A stretch of 64,000 bases of DNA from Seriola aureovittata (GCF_021018895.1 NC_079377.1:16105501-16169500); one strand, 5' to 3'; shown: positions 1 through 41,240, counted from the stretch's first letter. Numbers and translations are program-made. The notes: a model not told the origin generated them from the letters alone.

Positions 1-2589
1 TTTTTTTTAATTCCTACAACTCCAATGAACTCTTTAATCCACCTAAACTTCGGCTTTACCATATTATATATTTCTCCCTTTTTTTTTCTTTGTTTTTTTA
101 TCATCTCCTGCGGCTCAACTGATTCATGCAGAGTCAGATTCTTTGGGAAGTCACACGCCCACCAGGAAATATTGTTATACATCTAATTGAGCTATTCATC
201 CATTCACTTTGTCCTTTTGTTGTAATTTCTCTATTTTAATATTTTTTTGTAAAAAAACTGTTGTCCATCATTTTTACATACGTGCCCCCCCTCCTCAGTC
301 ACCCTGCTGTGAACTACAGGGAGTATCTTAAATACTTCTGTAGGCAGTGTCCCTGACATTAATAACAATGAGCTTGGCATAACCACAGTACATTCTTAGG
401 GAAGATTCACAGTTTGACATTCAGCCCAGATGCTATCGCGGAGCCTCAGTGTTTAAGACCGCGGAGAAGACAGACATCTGTCACTTGTTACCTTTGAAGT
501 GAATAAGAGAGGGACGCAGAAAAACACAGTGGACAAAAGGCCATTCTGACCACAGACCCTCAGTGTTTACAAACGGAAAGAGAGAGTGACAGGAGAAACT
601 CAAGATGAATGGATCACTGCTGTTGATCTCTCCTCCTCATTCCATGTGCTAAGTTATTCCGTGGCTGCTACCCCAGTGGGGGGTGTAGGGAAACAGGAAG
701 TTGAGAGAGGCAGGCAGAGGCAGACAGAACGCCTCAAGGACTCTGGAGGAGTAGAGCACTGCAGCCTGCATGGGAAAAAAAAAAAAAACTCCCTTACAAC
801 TTACTGTACACTTCTCTAACCTGAGGTACCAAACATTACAAATGTGAACATAATCCACATTTTAATGAGTAGATGATGCTATATTAAGGCAATATTTGCA
901 ATAGTGTTGATTTGTCATGTTGAAATAAGACCATCTATTGCATTAGCTCCTATTTGTGTAGAGTGTAGATGAAGAGTAAGCGTAAAGAAGTGTATTTTGA
1001 TATAATTATTAGAACAATGGCCGTATTCATTTATCTTCTGTCATGTCTCCTCAGACCTGGTTCTATTTCAGGTTGCACGTCAAGTGAGAGCAGCTATATC
1101 TGGCTGGCAATTAAGCTGGTCCTGCCTCCCCTTGATGCTTGATTAGTCCGATTGATGGAGGAGGCCATATGTGGCGGTGTCAAAACTTGGCAGCCAGGCT
1201 CCATCCTCTCAAATGAGAGGCAGGCAATAAAGAGGCAGGCTGCCCAGAGTGGGTGCACGTATGCGAGGCCTACAGCGCCATGATTTGGGCTCCCTGATAT
1301 GTTGCATTTTCTCTGGGGGTCTCCGGGGCACTGACCACTGCAGCCAAGTTCTCGTCGGGGCAGAGGTGGCCACCGGCTAGGGGTGTCACTGTACTGAGCC
1401 CTCTGGGGCACAAGCTCCAGGCAAGGCGTGGAGGGGGTGGGTGGGTGATTGGGGGGTGGGGGGTGTTGTGTGTGTGTGTGTCTGGGGGGGTGTTGGAGCG
1501 GTAGATGGGGGGTTGGGAGGTTTAGAAAGCTGAAAGATATGGCCCCCTTCCCAATCTCGCTCGGAGACAACAAAAAGGGAATGCTTGAGAAGGGGAAGCA
1601 GCGGGAGGAGAGCACAAAGACAAAGGCGCGGGCAAGGTCAGTCTAGCTAATGGGCCTGAGCCGTAGGCTGCCTGGGGCTAGGCACACTTCTGTTCTCTCT
1701 CACACACTGGGCCTTCAAAGACCCTTCAGTCCACCCCTCTCCTTCTTTCCTCTCTTCCTCCATCTCTTCCATTCCTCTTTTACTCCTTTCCCCACTTCCA
1801 CTGGTGACACTTCCTCCCTTCAAACGGTTCTGCACAGGTGCCTTTAAAAACATATTTTCCCATTAAACACCTCCCAAATACTCACTTGCATCAACAATTG
1901 TGATGTTAATGAATGACATTTCTCCAAACGCAAATTATTCCACGCAGCATTTCCAAAAATGACGGAGAAGACATTTTCTTTTTGAAACTGAGAGGATGCA
2001 GAATGCTTCAGGTTTATCTGCTGTCACCGACCATCATTAGGTCCAAGGTGGGTCCCTGGAAGTGCTAAGAGGAACTGTTGGAAATGAGGAGGAGGTGGAG
2101 TGTTGTTGTCAGGTTGGCTGGCTGGCGTTGCTTGGCTCCACTCGAGGGCTCCTTTAATGTGCAGCGGAGTAGAATAAGTGAGTGGCTGTGGGCACCAGCT
2201 GAGCTCACTCTCGTCTTCGCCTGGTAGCTGAGGGGTGAGCCGCTGCCACCTGACACTGGGCACACGGCTCAGGGCTCCTCTTGGCAACGTGGCACAGCAC
2301 ACATGTCCCCTCATTTGGATGGAGATTCAGACACAACACACAAAAGCTTTACCCCCCCCACACACACACACACCCCACCCCCCCTGGTCCTCCTCCTCCT
2401 CCCTTTCCTCCCTCACTCACTCTCTCAGTCTCTGTTTTCCCCCTCCTGTTTTTTTTTTTTTTTTCTCTCCTTCCTTTAGTTTTTGACGGCATCATAATAA
2501 TCTGGGTATCTTCTTGATCATGCCCCATGTCTTTTTTTTTCCTTTTTTACCTCATCTTCTTGGAGACGAGTTTGAAATTGCCTGCGTCA

Positions 2590-2712
2590 GGACTTTGCTA
2601 ATTAAAGTCATACTTTCAAAAATGCCATAATAACTGTTAATTAGCTTGATGCTATTTTCAGCATAATTTGCTAATTAGTGGAAAACCTGTACAGCGTTTC
2701 TCTCTAATTACA
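2590..2712. promoter_or_regulatory. Candidate conserved non-coding element, four TAATTA cores
   Basis: A repeat-free AT-rich block with TAATTA at 2599-2604, 2638-2643, 2672-2677 and 2705-2710, four homeodomain-type cores in 112 bp. Conservation itself cannot be seen from one sequence. Confidence 0.35.
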
Positions 2713-3449
2713 GTATGGCTCCGCACGGCGCATCTGTGCCTTGACTCCAAATGATACCATTACAAAGTCCCGTATTACGCATTCTCTCAAAACAGTTAAT
2801 TGCCTCCACAGATAGTGAGATACTTCAGTCAGCTGATTTTTATGGTAATAAATGGACAGGCACAGACACAAACCTCCCTGGTTCATATTTATGAAATATG
2901 AAAAAGGAAAACAACCTCCTTATGAGATGCATGGAGTTAGTTTGGAATATAATCTGGTTGGTTCTGTGATAATTTTGTGTGCTCATGCGTTGAACTGCTG
3001 AGACTTTTAATGAAGTTTGAATTTATTCTATGTTATAACCTTGTGAGTGAGTAAGCCGTAACGCTGTAATTAACGCAAAAGACGTCGACAGTAACGACAT
3101 CAACCTTATAAAAAGGTAAAGGCGAGGCTCTGATGGATTGTATGTTCTGGGGGTGGGTGCCATGTAAATACAAGTAGCAACATAATGTGGCCGTGCCACA
3201 GCTTATTACTGAGAATGTAACCACCTTGTCGCCCCTCCAGTTATTTTCATGTAGTCTAGCAAGGGGAGAGAATTATGGACATGACCACAGGTTGACCCTA
3301 ATACATGTGTATACTAGACACAAATTATGAGTCATTAAGTGTGGTGAGGAGCATGATTGGCATGACCTCTGACCTCAGGACGTCAGCTGTGCCCATCCTC
3401 CGCTTTGCCCCGCTTTTGACAGCCACCAGTCTGACAGGGCTAGCATCGG

Positions 3450-3570
3450 CGCTGGCTAATTAATGCACCACTTCAGAGACCCTTTCATTTATGGCTTCTG
3501 AAAGGCATTATTAAATTAATTAAACCACCAAGAGTTAGTCATTATGAAATCAGGAGGTTTACATGGATGA
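3450..3570. promoter_or_regulatory. Candidate conserved non-coding element
   Basis: A repeat-free block with TAATTA at 3457-3462 and 3517-3522 and further ATTA cores. It is inferred to be regulatory from composition and its place in a developmental gene's intron. Confidence 0.3.
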
Positions 3571-4319
3571 CAGCGTTTATGAATTAAACATCCCCAAAGT
3601 TCCTCGCAGGAGATACCCCGAGCTGCGTGCGGGTACCTAGTGCGACAGATGTTTGCCCCCCCCTTCCTCAAGCTAACCTGTATTGCAAGCGATTTAGGTC
3701 TCATTTGGGGGTTTGAAAACTGAAAGCAGGAGAGAAAGAGGTTCAGGATAGCTAATGAGCAGAGAAAGAGAGGGGAAAAGGAGGTCACTAGCTCTGTTCA
3801 TCTGTAGACAGTACAGATGGTTCTGTTTTATACAGTACAACAATGGCGTACATCAATTTGTTGATCGCTAATAGATAGCTATTCTCAGATGAATTGCAGA
3901 CTGGGATCAGTTGTCTGTGGATTTTAGCTGAGAACTCTACATTTATAGCCTCGAAACATTTAGAAAAGCTGTGTGCTGTTTTTAACTCATCATGTGATGT
4001 GAAAACTACAAATGGTTCACAAGATAAATCCCATAAACTTGGGCTTAGCTGGAGAGCAGAGGGCAGAGATGAGTAGCTCACTCAGGAGCCTTGACGATAG
4101 ACTCCTTTTCATCTGCGGACTGAGATTCACAGATTATCTCAAGAGGCTCTCTATCTCTGTCCTCGTCTCCATTTCTCTTTTTCTGTTTCTCCACCCTCCC
4201 TTTCTCGCCCCTCGATTCAGGAAGTTTGCCAGCTACTGTCTTTGTTTACAATGCCAAGGGAAAATGTCAGAGCCGTTGAGAAAAATATCCTTAGAATCAT
4301 TTTTTTCATCTTCTTAATC

Positions 4320-4530
4320 TAACAGTTTACTGAACTTGATAAGTGTCCTATCAACATGCTAATCAAATTACTTCGGAACCAAAATTGACAGTTTTCATTA
4401 ATTATACAAGATTATTCTAATTGCAATTCAAATTTATTCATTCCGAACAGAAGGTATTCAGTAATATTTTACAAAATTTGCATATTAAATGGAGGGAGTT
4501 GTGCATTATGCATGGTAATGTATGCACAGT
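4320..4530. promoter_or_regulatory. Candidate conserved non-coding element
   Basis: AT-rich unique sequence containing ATTAATTA-type cores (near 4398), an octamer-like ATTTGCATAT (near 4476) and TGCATTATGCAT near 4501. It resembles POU/homeodomain-bound enhancers in composition only. Confidence 0.3.
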
Positions 4531-6169
4531 TTCTTATTTTTAACTTCACGGCCATATGTGGTGTCGTTGTAGGAGCAGGTGAAAAGTCTAAGTGTGTTTA
4601 ATTTGCTTGACAAACATTCGGCTGGAGCTTGTCAAGGGGAGTATTGTGAATGCCAATCTTTATTCCCTCTTTATTGATTACCCCAAACTCTAAACATCTG
4701 GAGGTAAATGGCACTGAGAGAGATGAACTGAATCATGGGATTAGTACCTTCAATGACTGAATCACTATCAATTACTTCAATAGCATAATTCAAGTGTACT
4801 GCATAAAAGCTACAGTACCTTGGTTTGAGCCAGGATTAATATTGCAATTTAACGTAACAATGGAAGCATGGGAATGATATGGATGGCGTCCAACTTTTTC
4901 ACATTGATGTCATAAAGCTAATGCCGTTATCTAAATACGAATGTATTTAATTCCTAATTTAGGCTTTGTTTGTAAAATGAAAAGGCTCAACGCATTAGGC
5001 ACATGTTTTAAAAGGTAATGGATTCTGTGAGTAAAACAACCTTATTTATTCACTCAGACGCAAAACCCCCAATTTGCTCTTTGTTTTTATTTCCTAGAGC
5101 GGGCAGTGAAGTGCAAACAGCTTACTGGGAAGCTGTTTACTACTGTATACGACAAAGGGCGGGCATGCGTGCGTGCGGGTGCGCGAGTGTATGTGTGTGT
5201 TTATGGGGAAGGGGGCGGCTCTTCCAGCTCCACAGGCAAGGTCTTGTGTTGTAATGTAAGCGTAATAATTATCAAACAGCATCGGGGGCTCTGGGTATGG
5301 GCTTTAACAGGGGGAGAGCATGTTTGATATGTAGAATCAGCCCATAGTGCATCCACAGAGGGTGACTAAATCGCACGGTTCATGGATCACATTAGTATTG
5401 CTCTGCATCCACCCTCACACTATAGGTGATTTCCATTTAGACACACATTTCCACATGAAGATAAATATGACTTGAATCGTAATTTCCCTGAAGTAAATAT
5501 AATACAAATACAACATAATACAGTGTCAGGCCAGGCAGGCTAATAGATTACTAGCGTGTTTTCCATTTGTATGGTAAGTGGTGAACCTAGGTGGTAGTCT
5601 GGCGAGTAACAAATTGAATGTTTAATCCATCTCAGTGCAGATTGAGGGTATCAGAAAGATCGGTAGTCGTATGAGTTCTCTTGTGACTGGTAGTATATTA
5701 GATATTTTTACTCTTTAGGGGTTTAAGGAATGTTGTTGGATTAACAGGAGGTGCAAAGTGGTAGATAAATGCAATGTCTTATCTTTTCTGAAGTTGTCTG
5801 TTATTTTTCAAATAGGTATTTGGCTTTGACGTGCAGCATTTCCAGTCACTCAGTGGTGTTATCTCTGATGTTGGATTACAATAACATAAGCTCTCTCTAA
5901 GTTAGCTAGTCATACACTAATTTATGACTTTTAATTATAGAATTTTTTATTGTATTTTATATTATAATATTGAATTATTAACTCGACTCTCTCTCTCACC
6001 AATTACACACGTGTAAGTCATTACGCTCACTTCATTATGTTTTCTCAGGTTTCTACCTTATATGTTAGAGCTATCATTGTGGAGAAACCATGACAAATAT
6101 GCAAAAGACACTGTATGCATCCTTACTGTTACCAAACATTCTCTAAGTACATATTTAATTCTTTAATAA

Positions 6170-6390
6170 ATGTTTGCTGTGGCATTTTGGAGAAGCAAGA
6201 TTAGCGTCAACTGCACAGCATCTCATATAAAGTGTGACAAATTGATATTTTTATATAGCTTAATCTGTTTACTATGATGTTTATGCGAGGAATTATTACA
6301 AACTAATTAAAGAAATCACTTTGATATAATTAGTCAGATTTCAGGAAGCTCATTAGTAGTAATTTGCATGAAAAATAAGCCCTGTAGTGG
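6170..6390. promoter_or_regulatory. Candidate conserved non-coding element
   Basis: Unique sequence with several ATTA/TAAT cores, including ACTAATTAAAG near 6302 and ATAATTAG near 6326, and AATTTGCATG near 6361. There is no coding potential. Confidence 0.3.
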
Positions 6391-8619
6391 TGCTTAGACC
6401 CAGCTATTCGATCTGTGTTTTATCTGGTTACACATCAACCCCCATTGTTTGTTGTTTGAGGCTGTCTGAAGTGGCCCACAATATTTTCAGTCATTGCCCT
6501 GAGAAGCGGTGGGGTGTCTTTCAACAAATTCCTCCCCTAAAGCAAGTCAACCTGTATGTGGAAGCAGACACACGCCTCTGTGTACATAAGGCAGGAGGAG
6601 TGAGCGGCAAAACACTGTCTATTTATCTGTCAGGTTCCTGACAAAGAACTGAGCTGACAAGTAAGGGTTTCCCTCAGCAGAGCAGGGGGGCTTTATTCAC
6701 CGTACTTACATGCCCAGTCTATGCCCAGAGACTCATGTTATTTGCAAATCACACTCTTTGAAAACTCACAAACGGGGCGAGACATGCCACGCTATGGGTT
6801 TGTCAGCTGCCTTCACAACAGCTAGCTACATCGCTAACAGTGTGCACTTCGGTAAGGAAGCAGCTTTCTCTTAGCATTTGCCTTGCTGTCACTTTTTCCA
6901 ACACATGCGATCTGTGTCTTCATGCTTGGGGTCTTCTCCTCCCTCAGAGGGTTGCCATCTTCCCTTTGGACTGACAAATAAAACGCCTACACTCCCGCTG
7001 AAATAAAAAAAAAAAAAAAGGAGAAAAAAAAAAAGATTCTCCTGGAATTACATCAGTCTCTGCTGAAGCAATTCTTCCAGAAACTGATATATATATGTTG
7101 TATTCAAATATTAAGATAAAAGTAATGGTGATGATTTCAAATAAAACAGCAATTTTAAAAGCATTTTTTTTTCTCAGGATACCCCTGTCTTAGGTAGAGG
7201 GGTTCGATAAGCTGGTACAAAAAAAACAGGACCTGTTTATTCTCTATACCCGTTTCCCACCATGGACGAAATCCTTCCCTAAACATCCGGACAGAGAAGC
7301 ACTTGTGTGGCGCTGATGTCACAGACCTACCTGGCCTCCCTCTCACAAAAGCTAAGGTATCATTAGCTAGGCCCACACAATGGCCATTCAACCAAGCCAC
7401 AGCGCTCCTCAGGACTTGGGAACAATGTTATTTTTTGTCTCAGAATTATAAAGACAGAGTTTTGCAGGAAACCTGACAGACAAAACCCTTTAGAGGTAAA
7501 TGCTCCAGGCGGCTTTTGGGTTTAATCTTTTCCCATTAGCATTTTGCTCCCCCCCCCCCCCTTGCTCACACACAAAGACCATATTTACAGGGTCAAAAGT
7601 AAAGGCTCTGAGTCTCTGGAGACTGCTTTTTGTGTAGATCTTTACTATATATTGACAACACTTATTTCTATTTTCTGCTGATGTGTTTCCTATGGTCTAC
7701 TCAATAGTTTATCAGGAGCTATGCAGGTGTATTTGTTCGTTGTTCCAAATATTGTTTTTTTTTTGTTTTTTTTCACAACAGAATAACAAAGCTGAACAAG
7801 ACATCTACCACACTCCCTCAGCCTTGACCAAATATTGGGAGAAATCACACATGCAAGCATATTAAAAATTATTAACCCACATGCAGGGGTTTATATAATA
7901 TAATAGTTATATTGTCAACAATACAACAGCAATGCTAAGGGTTCATATGTGCTACCTTTGTGTGTGTTTGGGTGCATGTGTGCACACATTCACTTATGCT
8001 TGTGTGTGCACGTGCGTGTGCGTGTGAGTGTGTATGTGTGTGTGACTCCATGTGTGTGATTCATTCCAGGGCAGTTTTAGTCCTTATAAAATATTCATTT
8101 TGGTTGTGCAGGGCCCTGTAATTGCCATCTCTCACCCTGAATTATTTATACCTCGCACAGACTGACAAAGCTTTGCCATACGGCCCCAGATGAATCAGAA
8201 AGCAGCCATCTCTGCTGCCAACAGCACTGGGCTTTCACACAAATATGGCAGCCACGTCTCTCTGCCTGGCCTCTCTTAATTTGACATTTTCTTTTTCCCC
8301 CTGCCTTTGTCCTAGGTGCACAGAAAGGTTACCTGTTAGCTTTAAGCACCGACCCGCTCTCTGTCTTTCTGTCTCTATCCCTCCTGCCTACATGACAGTC
8401 CACAGTGGGTGTTTTTTTTTTTGTTTTTTTTCCCCCTCTTCTGAGAACACGTTAATGTGGCGGCCATGTCAGAGTGGCTGCCTCATGTTTTATGATGACT
8501 GACCAGTCCTGACAGCCACTTTAGATGTATGTATTATACATTAGTAATAATATGATGTAGAAATACACTCGTATACGTTTGAGCATGCATGGACAGACAG
8601 CTAAACCACCGACCTACAT

Positions 8620-8622
<3 letters not shown>

Positions 8623-8654
<32 letters not shown>
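8623..8654. repeat. (CA)n microsatellite
   Basis: Uninterrupted CA dinucleotides, about 16 units. Confidence 0.97.
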
Positions 8655-8657
<3 letters not shown>

Positions 8658-9709
8658 CAAATAAGCCTCCACTGGCCTGCTGGATCCAGCATGGCTGTCT
8701 GTAAACGGTCAAAGCCCCCCTGCTGGCCTTCCCTGTACAGCTGCGTTCCTTTGCGTCTTGCCTGGGTCTGATCACTCCAAGGTGCCACAGGAGTGAGACG
8801 GCGCTGTATGGCTCTCATTGTAGACTGGCTCTGGGGCCTTCCAGAACCCCACGTCCAACACCCTAAATACTACTATTCACCCAGGCCAGCTACTCCAACA
8901 TGTGCTTATCTTCCATCTCACTAGTGCAGGGAGGTGCTGACTGGTATTTCCTCAAGGCCCCGAGCTCCATTGCTGACCAGTAATCAAAGCACCATATTTC
9001 TCCCCCTGCGCAAAAATAACCTGGAGATACCTCTCTGCCGTCCAGCTGGTGAGCAGAGTAAATATCCCTGAGAACTGTATTGTTGATGTACGTGATTATT
9101 TTTGTAATGTCAGCAACCTCATGACTGACATTGCTGAGACTGTCATAGTCATTATCAGCAATCATCATCATGTGAGTTTTATGGTTTGCAGGTGATGATT
9201 CGATAATATTTATGAACTCCAGTTTGGATGTAGATGATGTTGGCTCTACAGCAGCAACCCGTGTTTGATTCGTTTTTTGTGTTTTTTACAACAGGGCTGC
9301 GCAAGACAAAACAACGCAGAATTATTTATGTTTTGTGTCTTATTATATTGTGTTCAAAGTCCTGGTAGAGAAAAGCCGTATTCAGAGTAAAACAAAGAAC
9401 AGCGTGCAACAGTACACAGCCTCAGCAGTATCTGGATGCGAGGGGATGGGAGAGGCAGAGAGAAAGCTCGGGGCTAAACATGCAGTATGTGGCGGGCTGG
9501 AGCTAAAAGCTGCATAAAGCACACAGCCTTAGTCCACTGTTAGCAAGTGATGGATAGTTAGCAGGAGCTTGGAGTCTTCGTCTAATCTGTTACAGTAAAC
9601 CTGTGCCAAAGCCTGAAGGGAATCAGTGGGGGCTAGCTAGGAGTGGGTTTGACGTGAAACCATTTGTGAAGACGAGCGATTCTCTTAAGTAAGAAACTAA
9701 CAGTGTCCG

Positions 9710-9812
9710 GAGAGAGAGAGAGAGAGAGAAGGAGGTAGGGAGAGAGAGAGCCGTGGAGCAAGCGAGACAGGAGGTGAGGGGAATGAGTGAGAGCACGAGA
9801 GAGAGAGAGAAG
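9710..9812. repeat. GA-rich low-complexity tract
   Basis: Three GA runs separated by purine-rich spacers, within a wider purine-rich strand up to about 9960. Confidence 0.9.
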
Positions 9813-12099
9813 GAGGAAGAGATACCATAATGAGTCCTGTAGCCATGGAGTAAATGAAGAGGGATTGACAGAGTGAGGGATCCTCAAGTGAAATAATGTC
9901 AATGCCACTCTGCCCATTAGAGAGAAAGGGGGATGGTGGAGGAGAGGGTAAAGAGGGATGAATGGAGGGACACAGCTACATCTTAGGGTGCAGAGGAAGC
10001 ACATAAATTATTTGTGACACCCGTGCAACACACACACCACTAACAAAAATATGAAATATGAAACAACGAAATGAACTGACAATAGCAGCTGAAAAAATAT
10101 ATAAAAAAAATAAAAATAAAAACAGAATATAGGCCTTGGAAATACTCAATAAATTCTCAGAGACATGTAGTTGGGATATTTGATGTCGAACAATAATAAT
10201 CACAGTGACATCTGCCTTGCTGCTCTCGGAGGAAATAGGCAGAAGTCTGTGAGTGGAAGGGGTTAATCTCCCAAACCCAATAAGGTTGGATAGTGAGGCA
10301 CTTGTTCCCTGATAAAGAAGTGATAGGATCTGTGGGTCTGGTCCCTTGGCGCTTGTACAGGGGTAGAGCAAATATTGTTAATGTGCTGTGGTTTACTTCA
10401 GCTAAGGCGAGAAAAACAGCTCTGCTTGACGAGAGAAGACAGCGGCGAACCAGAATACGACAGAAATGGCCACGCAGCTCTGCACGGCCTCCCAGGGACT
10501 TAACTGGCATATATATCCAAGCCCACTCAGTTGCATAAATAAGTGTTCGGGAAGATTAAGATCTATAAGTGTCTCTATTTCTCGTTTTACCTGCTCCGCC
10601 TTGTCACAACAGGGATCTGAATGCAGTTCAGTGGAGTGCCTAATAACTGGAGCAGTAGGTAGGGAAGGCAGGAGGCTTGACATTAAGACCCTGGCGTTTT
10701 GGAAATCCGATACGCTATTGACCCGTGTACTACTATCTCAGCGTAGAGATCTGGTGTCAGCAGATTGTAGTCTGGTGTTGGGAGCCGTTTCTTACAGGGC
10801 TCCTGTAACAGGGGCCCATTGAGTCTGGGAGGCAGCTGGGGCCTGATGGGCTGGAGCTGGGTGGTGATCGATACTCACCGCCCTGCAACGGATGACCTCA
10901 CTGTCATGGCTGCCGGCTGTGGACACTGCATGCTAGTCATTAGTGCCGGGGCACCAATCAGGAGCTTAGAGTTGTCAATACCTGACTCTTACAGATACTG
11001 TGGCCATCTGTCAGTGTATTGTGTAACGGCCTAAACAAATGTAGGGAAGCTCTTTGGTACAATAAGAACAAGGTGTACTATTAAGGGGGGGAAAAAAATC
11101 AGTCTCGTGGACGTAATTTAAGAAACCAGCACGTGAAAGTAATTTCAAATAGCTCAGACTTAACTTTTAATTTTTTACAAGTCATTAAAAATAATAAAAA
11201 TCTGAAAATGGATGGATAAAAAAAAATGAATGAAATTGACAGGATAGCTTGCCTCCACTGTCGGTGGAGCCTTCTTAATAATACAACATTATCCTTATTT
11301 GCCCTCTTCACTCAAATCAAAGGGATGGACATTTATGCATGAGTGACATCAACCCGGCAATTAAGTTGGCCATTTAAATGAGAGAAGGCCTTCCTCACCT
11401 CGCCTGTTTGTTTTTTTCCCTCTCTCTCTTCCTTTTTTTCTATTCCCCCTCTGTTTGATGATGGGAGAGGGTGAGCTAGAATTAGGGCGATGGGTCTTCC
11501 TTTGAGTGTCAGCCTAAAATGATCAGAGTAAAGATAAGAGGGTCTAGCAGCCCTCAAATCAGTCAAAGTGCCAAAGTCGGCCTTTTTCTCCTCAATTACC
11601 GGGTCTGTGAAGCCAGGGAGTGGAAGGCGCAGAGCCTGCTGCATTACTAAAGAGACAATCTATTTCCCCTTTGACCAGAGGGAGAGAAATCATTATGGCA
11701 TGATTAGTAGCTTCGGCAGTGGGCGAGCATGGAGGTACTACAGGAGAATCGTATTAATTGCCTTAGACCAAGGCATGAGCAGGATTGTTTTAACGTTGAT
11801 TTGTGGACCTGTATGACTAGCTGTCGAGGATAAAAGCTGATGTCAGGTCTTAGTTATACTGGCAGACTTCAGGCATGCAGACAGAAAGAGTTGATGTGAA
11901 AATGAGCTTCCTTGGCTGCCCTGGAAGTCTTTCTCTATATGCCTGTCGATGTCTTCCTCTTTGTCTTTCTTCACACTTCATAGTTTTCCTTTACGCCTCC
12001 CACTATCCCTCCCTCTACTCCCCCCCCTTCCCTCAGATGGACTACACCCCACCCCTTCCCGCACTCCCTTTCTCTCTCTCCTCCAACTGATAGCTGCCT

Positions 12100-12410
12100 T
12101 GGCCGATTATTTCATCCAGTGCGGTCCGCTGAGAGCCTCCTCTCCCGGCTTTGGAAGAGCTTTAATTAGCCATGTTAATATCCCCTTCATTGGCCTTAAT
12201 ATCACTCAACACCTTCCTCCATCTCAGCGGCCACCAGGGTCCCCCTGTCCTGTCAGAACAGCTGATTATTGAGAAGGATAGCTTTAATCAAACCTAATTG
12301 CAGTTCATTCTTTCTCTCTATCCCCCTTTGCCCTCCATTGCCAACATCTAATGGCAGCGACGACTTGATATCCCATTAAAAAACAATTAAACAACCTCCT
12401 TTTGTCTCTG
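12100..12410. promoter_or_regulatory. Candidate conserved non-coding element
   Basis: A block of mixed composition containing TTTAATTAGCCATGTTAATA, CTTTAATCAAACCTAATTG and CAATTAAAC-like pieces in close order. It is free of simple repeats apart from one short C/T tract. Confidence 0.3.
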
Positions 12411-12926
12411 TGCGTGCCAAAACACCAGCACAAACTTCTGTAGATATTTAAGAAGTAAAACAGAGAGAGAGGGGCCTTGTCTTAATTGCTCTCCTTTTCA
12501 CCAAGGACCAATTTGCACTGTGCTCATGGAGAATCTTAACCAACTCAAATGTAATGGATGCTATAGCGCTGCCACTGCTGTGGACTATGAAAATTAAGCT
12601 TATCTTTTTAGCAGAGAAATTGTGCTTAATTGCCTTCATAACAGTAAACATAAAGGAGCCACTTTATGATAGCGTGGGCACTCAGTTTCTTGTGTTTATT
12701 GTTTCTTAACTTTTGCTTTCACTCTAGTAGAAACAGTATGTAAAAGCTTCAGAGTATCCAAGAGAAGAGACGAGACTAACGCTGAAAGTAATGTGTTTCT
12801 TTTATGAAGTCAATGTATTGCCTGGGAAATGTATTCTATCTCTTTCTCTGACATAAATTGTCTACCAACGGGTGATGCATGTACACGCACAGGTTCACGC
12901 ACACATACGCGTGTGTGGACGTGCGT

Positions 12927-12985
12927 GTCCACACACACATGCGCGCGCGTGCACGCTCGCACACGCACAAACACACACACTGGCC
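12927..12985. repeat. Imperfect CA/CG alternating purine-pyrimidine tract
   Basis: A mix of CA, TG and GCGCGCG dinucleotides, including CACATGCGCGCGCGTGCACG. The alternating pattern is Z-DNA-prone. Confidence 0.85.
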
Positions 12986-14099
12986 TTACCCAATCTGTAT
13001 GAGAGGCGACAGACAAATAAAAGTCGTATTTCAGGTCTGCTTTCCGCAGATGTCTGCTGCTCTACATTATGACTCTTTGGGGAAATAAAAACAGGGTCAG
13101 GGAATTAGAGTACATAATGGTCATTTTGATGATCAGCCAACAGATGCAACCCGAAAACACAGTGAACACAATCAAGCGAAATGCACTAATGACAAGTCAG
13201 GTTTTTTATGGCCTCACCACACACCGACAGGCAATCAGCATTCTGGCATGGGTTAAAACGCCTTTTATTGATGTCCAAGCCAAAGCTACTTGGATGTGGA
13301 GTGAAAATATTTTCTCACCTCTCCTCTCCCTCCTGGGCCCTCAGTGAAGCACAAGGTATAGGAGTCTATCGAAGAACGCTTCTAAATGACCAGTGCATGT
13401 GTTAATGTGGCCAGGGTTAGAGGGGTCATTTCAGACTCTGATTTATGGCCTGGCCGGGATCCCACTGGGCGAACGAGAAGTCTTAAGTGTTGTGAAAGCG
13501 TCCTCACAGGCCACACAAGCCACTGTATTTAGCTGAATGAAATGGCCATGCAATCTATGGTGCAATCTATGGTAATCCAATGAGCGGCTGTGATTCAGCG
13601 AGCCAAGTTAGTATTACAATGGAAACCACAGTATTGCATATAGTAATGCTAGTGCAATGTGATGAAAAATAAATATCACGGCATGGTATTTATAATGAAT
13701 CGGAGAAAGCAAAGGCACAATCAGTCATGATTCTGTGGGGAGAATTTGCAGAAACAACAAGTCAATTTCATTGTTTATTCTGCATGGTTGTGTAAGATTT
13801 TTACACAATAGGCTACATATGAGACAGTCTTCTTTTTTTTTTGGGCCTTGTTGTTCATCTTCCTCTATTTAACTGTTCTACGTCTGTGAGGCCACATCTT
13901 ATACATGGCTCTCAGTATGAGGTTGCATCTGTAAATTCAGCGAGACCTGAGAGAAAGCGGCAGAGGAAGGCAGCTTACAAACTAACCAAGCCCAGATCTC
14001 ACTCAGACGTGACATTTGTTCAGAGACGATTAGCCAGGTTGTAATTTGTGGCATAATTGCCTCACCCACCCACAAGTGCATGGGTGTGTGTATGCGTTA

Positions 14100-14102
<3 letters not shown>

Positions 14103-14141
<39 letters not shown>
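14103..14141. repeat. (TG)n microsatellite
   Basis: About 19 uninterrupted TG units, ending roughly 475 bp before the first EBF3 exon in the window. Confidence 0.97.
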
Positions 14142-14142
<1 letters not shown>

Positions 14143-14480
14143 CATACGGTGGTCCCAGGAGTGTCCGCCTAATTGCCTGACAGGACTATAAGTTTTGTGG
14201 CGCGCTCTCACCTTGTTAGGTCCTTTATCCCTGATGCTCTTCAAACAAGACCTGGTCACAGGTGGGCCTCATTTGCTTCCCTATTGAACAGGAGAACTTT
14301 AATTGCACAGGGGGTGTCCTGGGATTAAAGAGGTGGGTGGAATATCAAGTGACTTCCTGTATGTTAGTGGCAGATGGGTGTTGGGAAAGACCCATGAACT
14401 CAGGTGAGGGGATGCGATGACAAAGAGACTGATGCTCTTGATTTTGAGGGAATATTAAACACTGCGACTTCCCATGCTGA

Positions 14481-41240
<26,760 letters not shown>

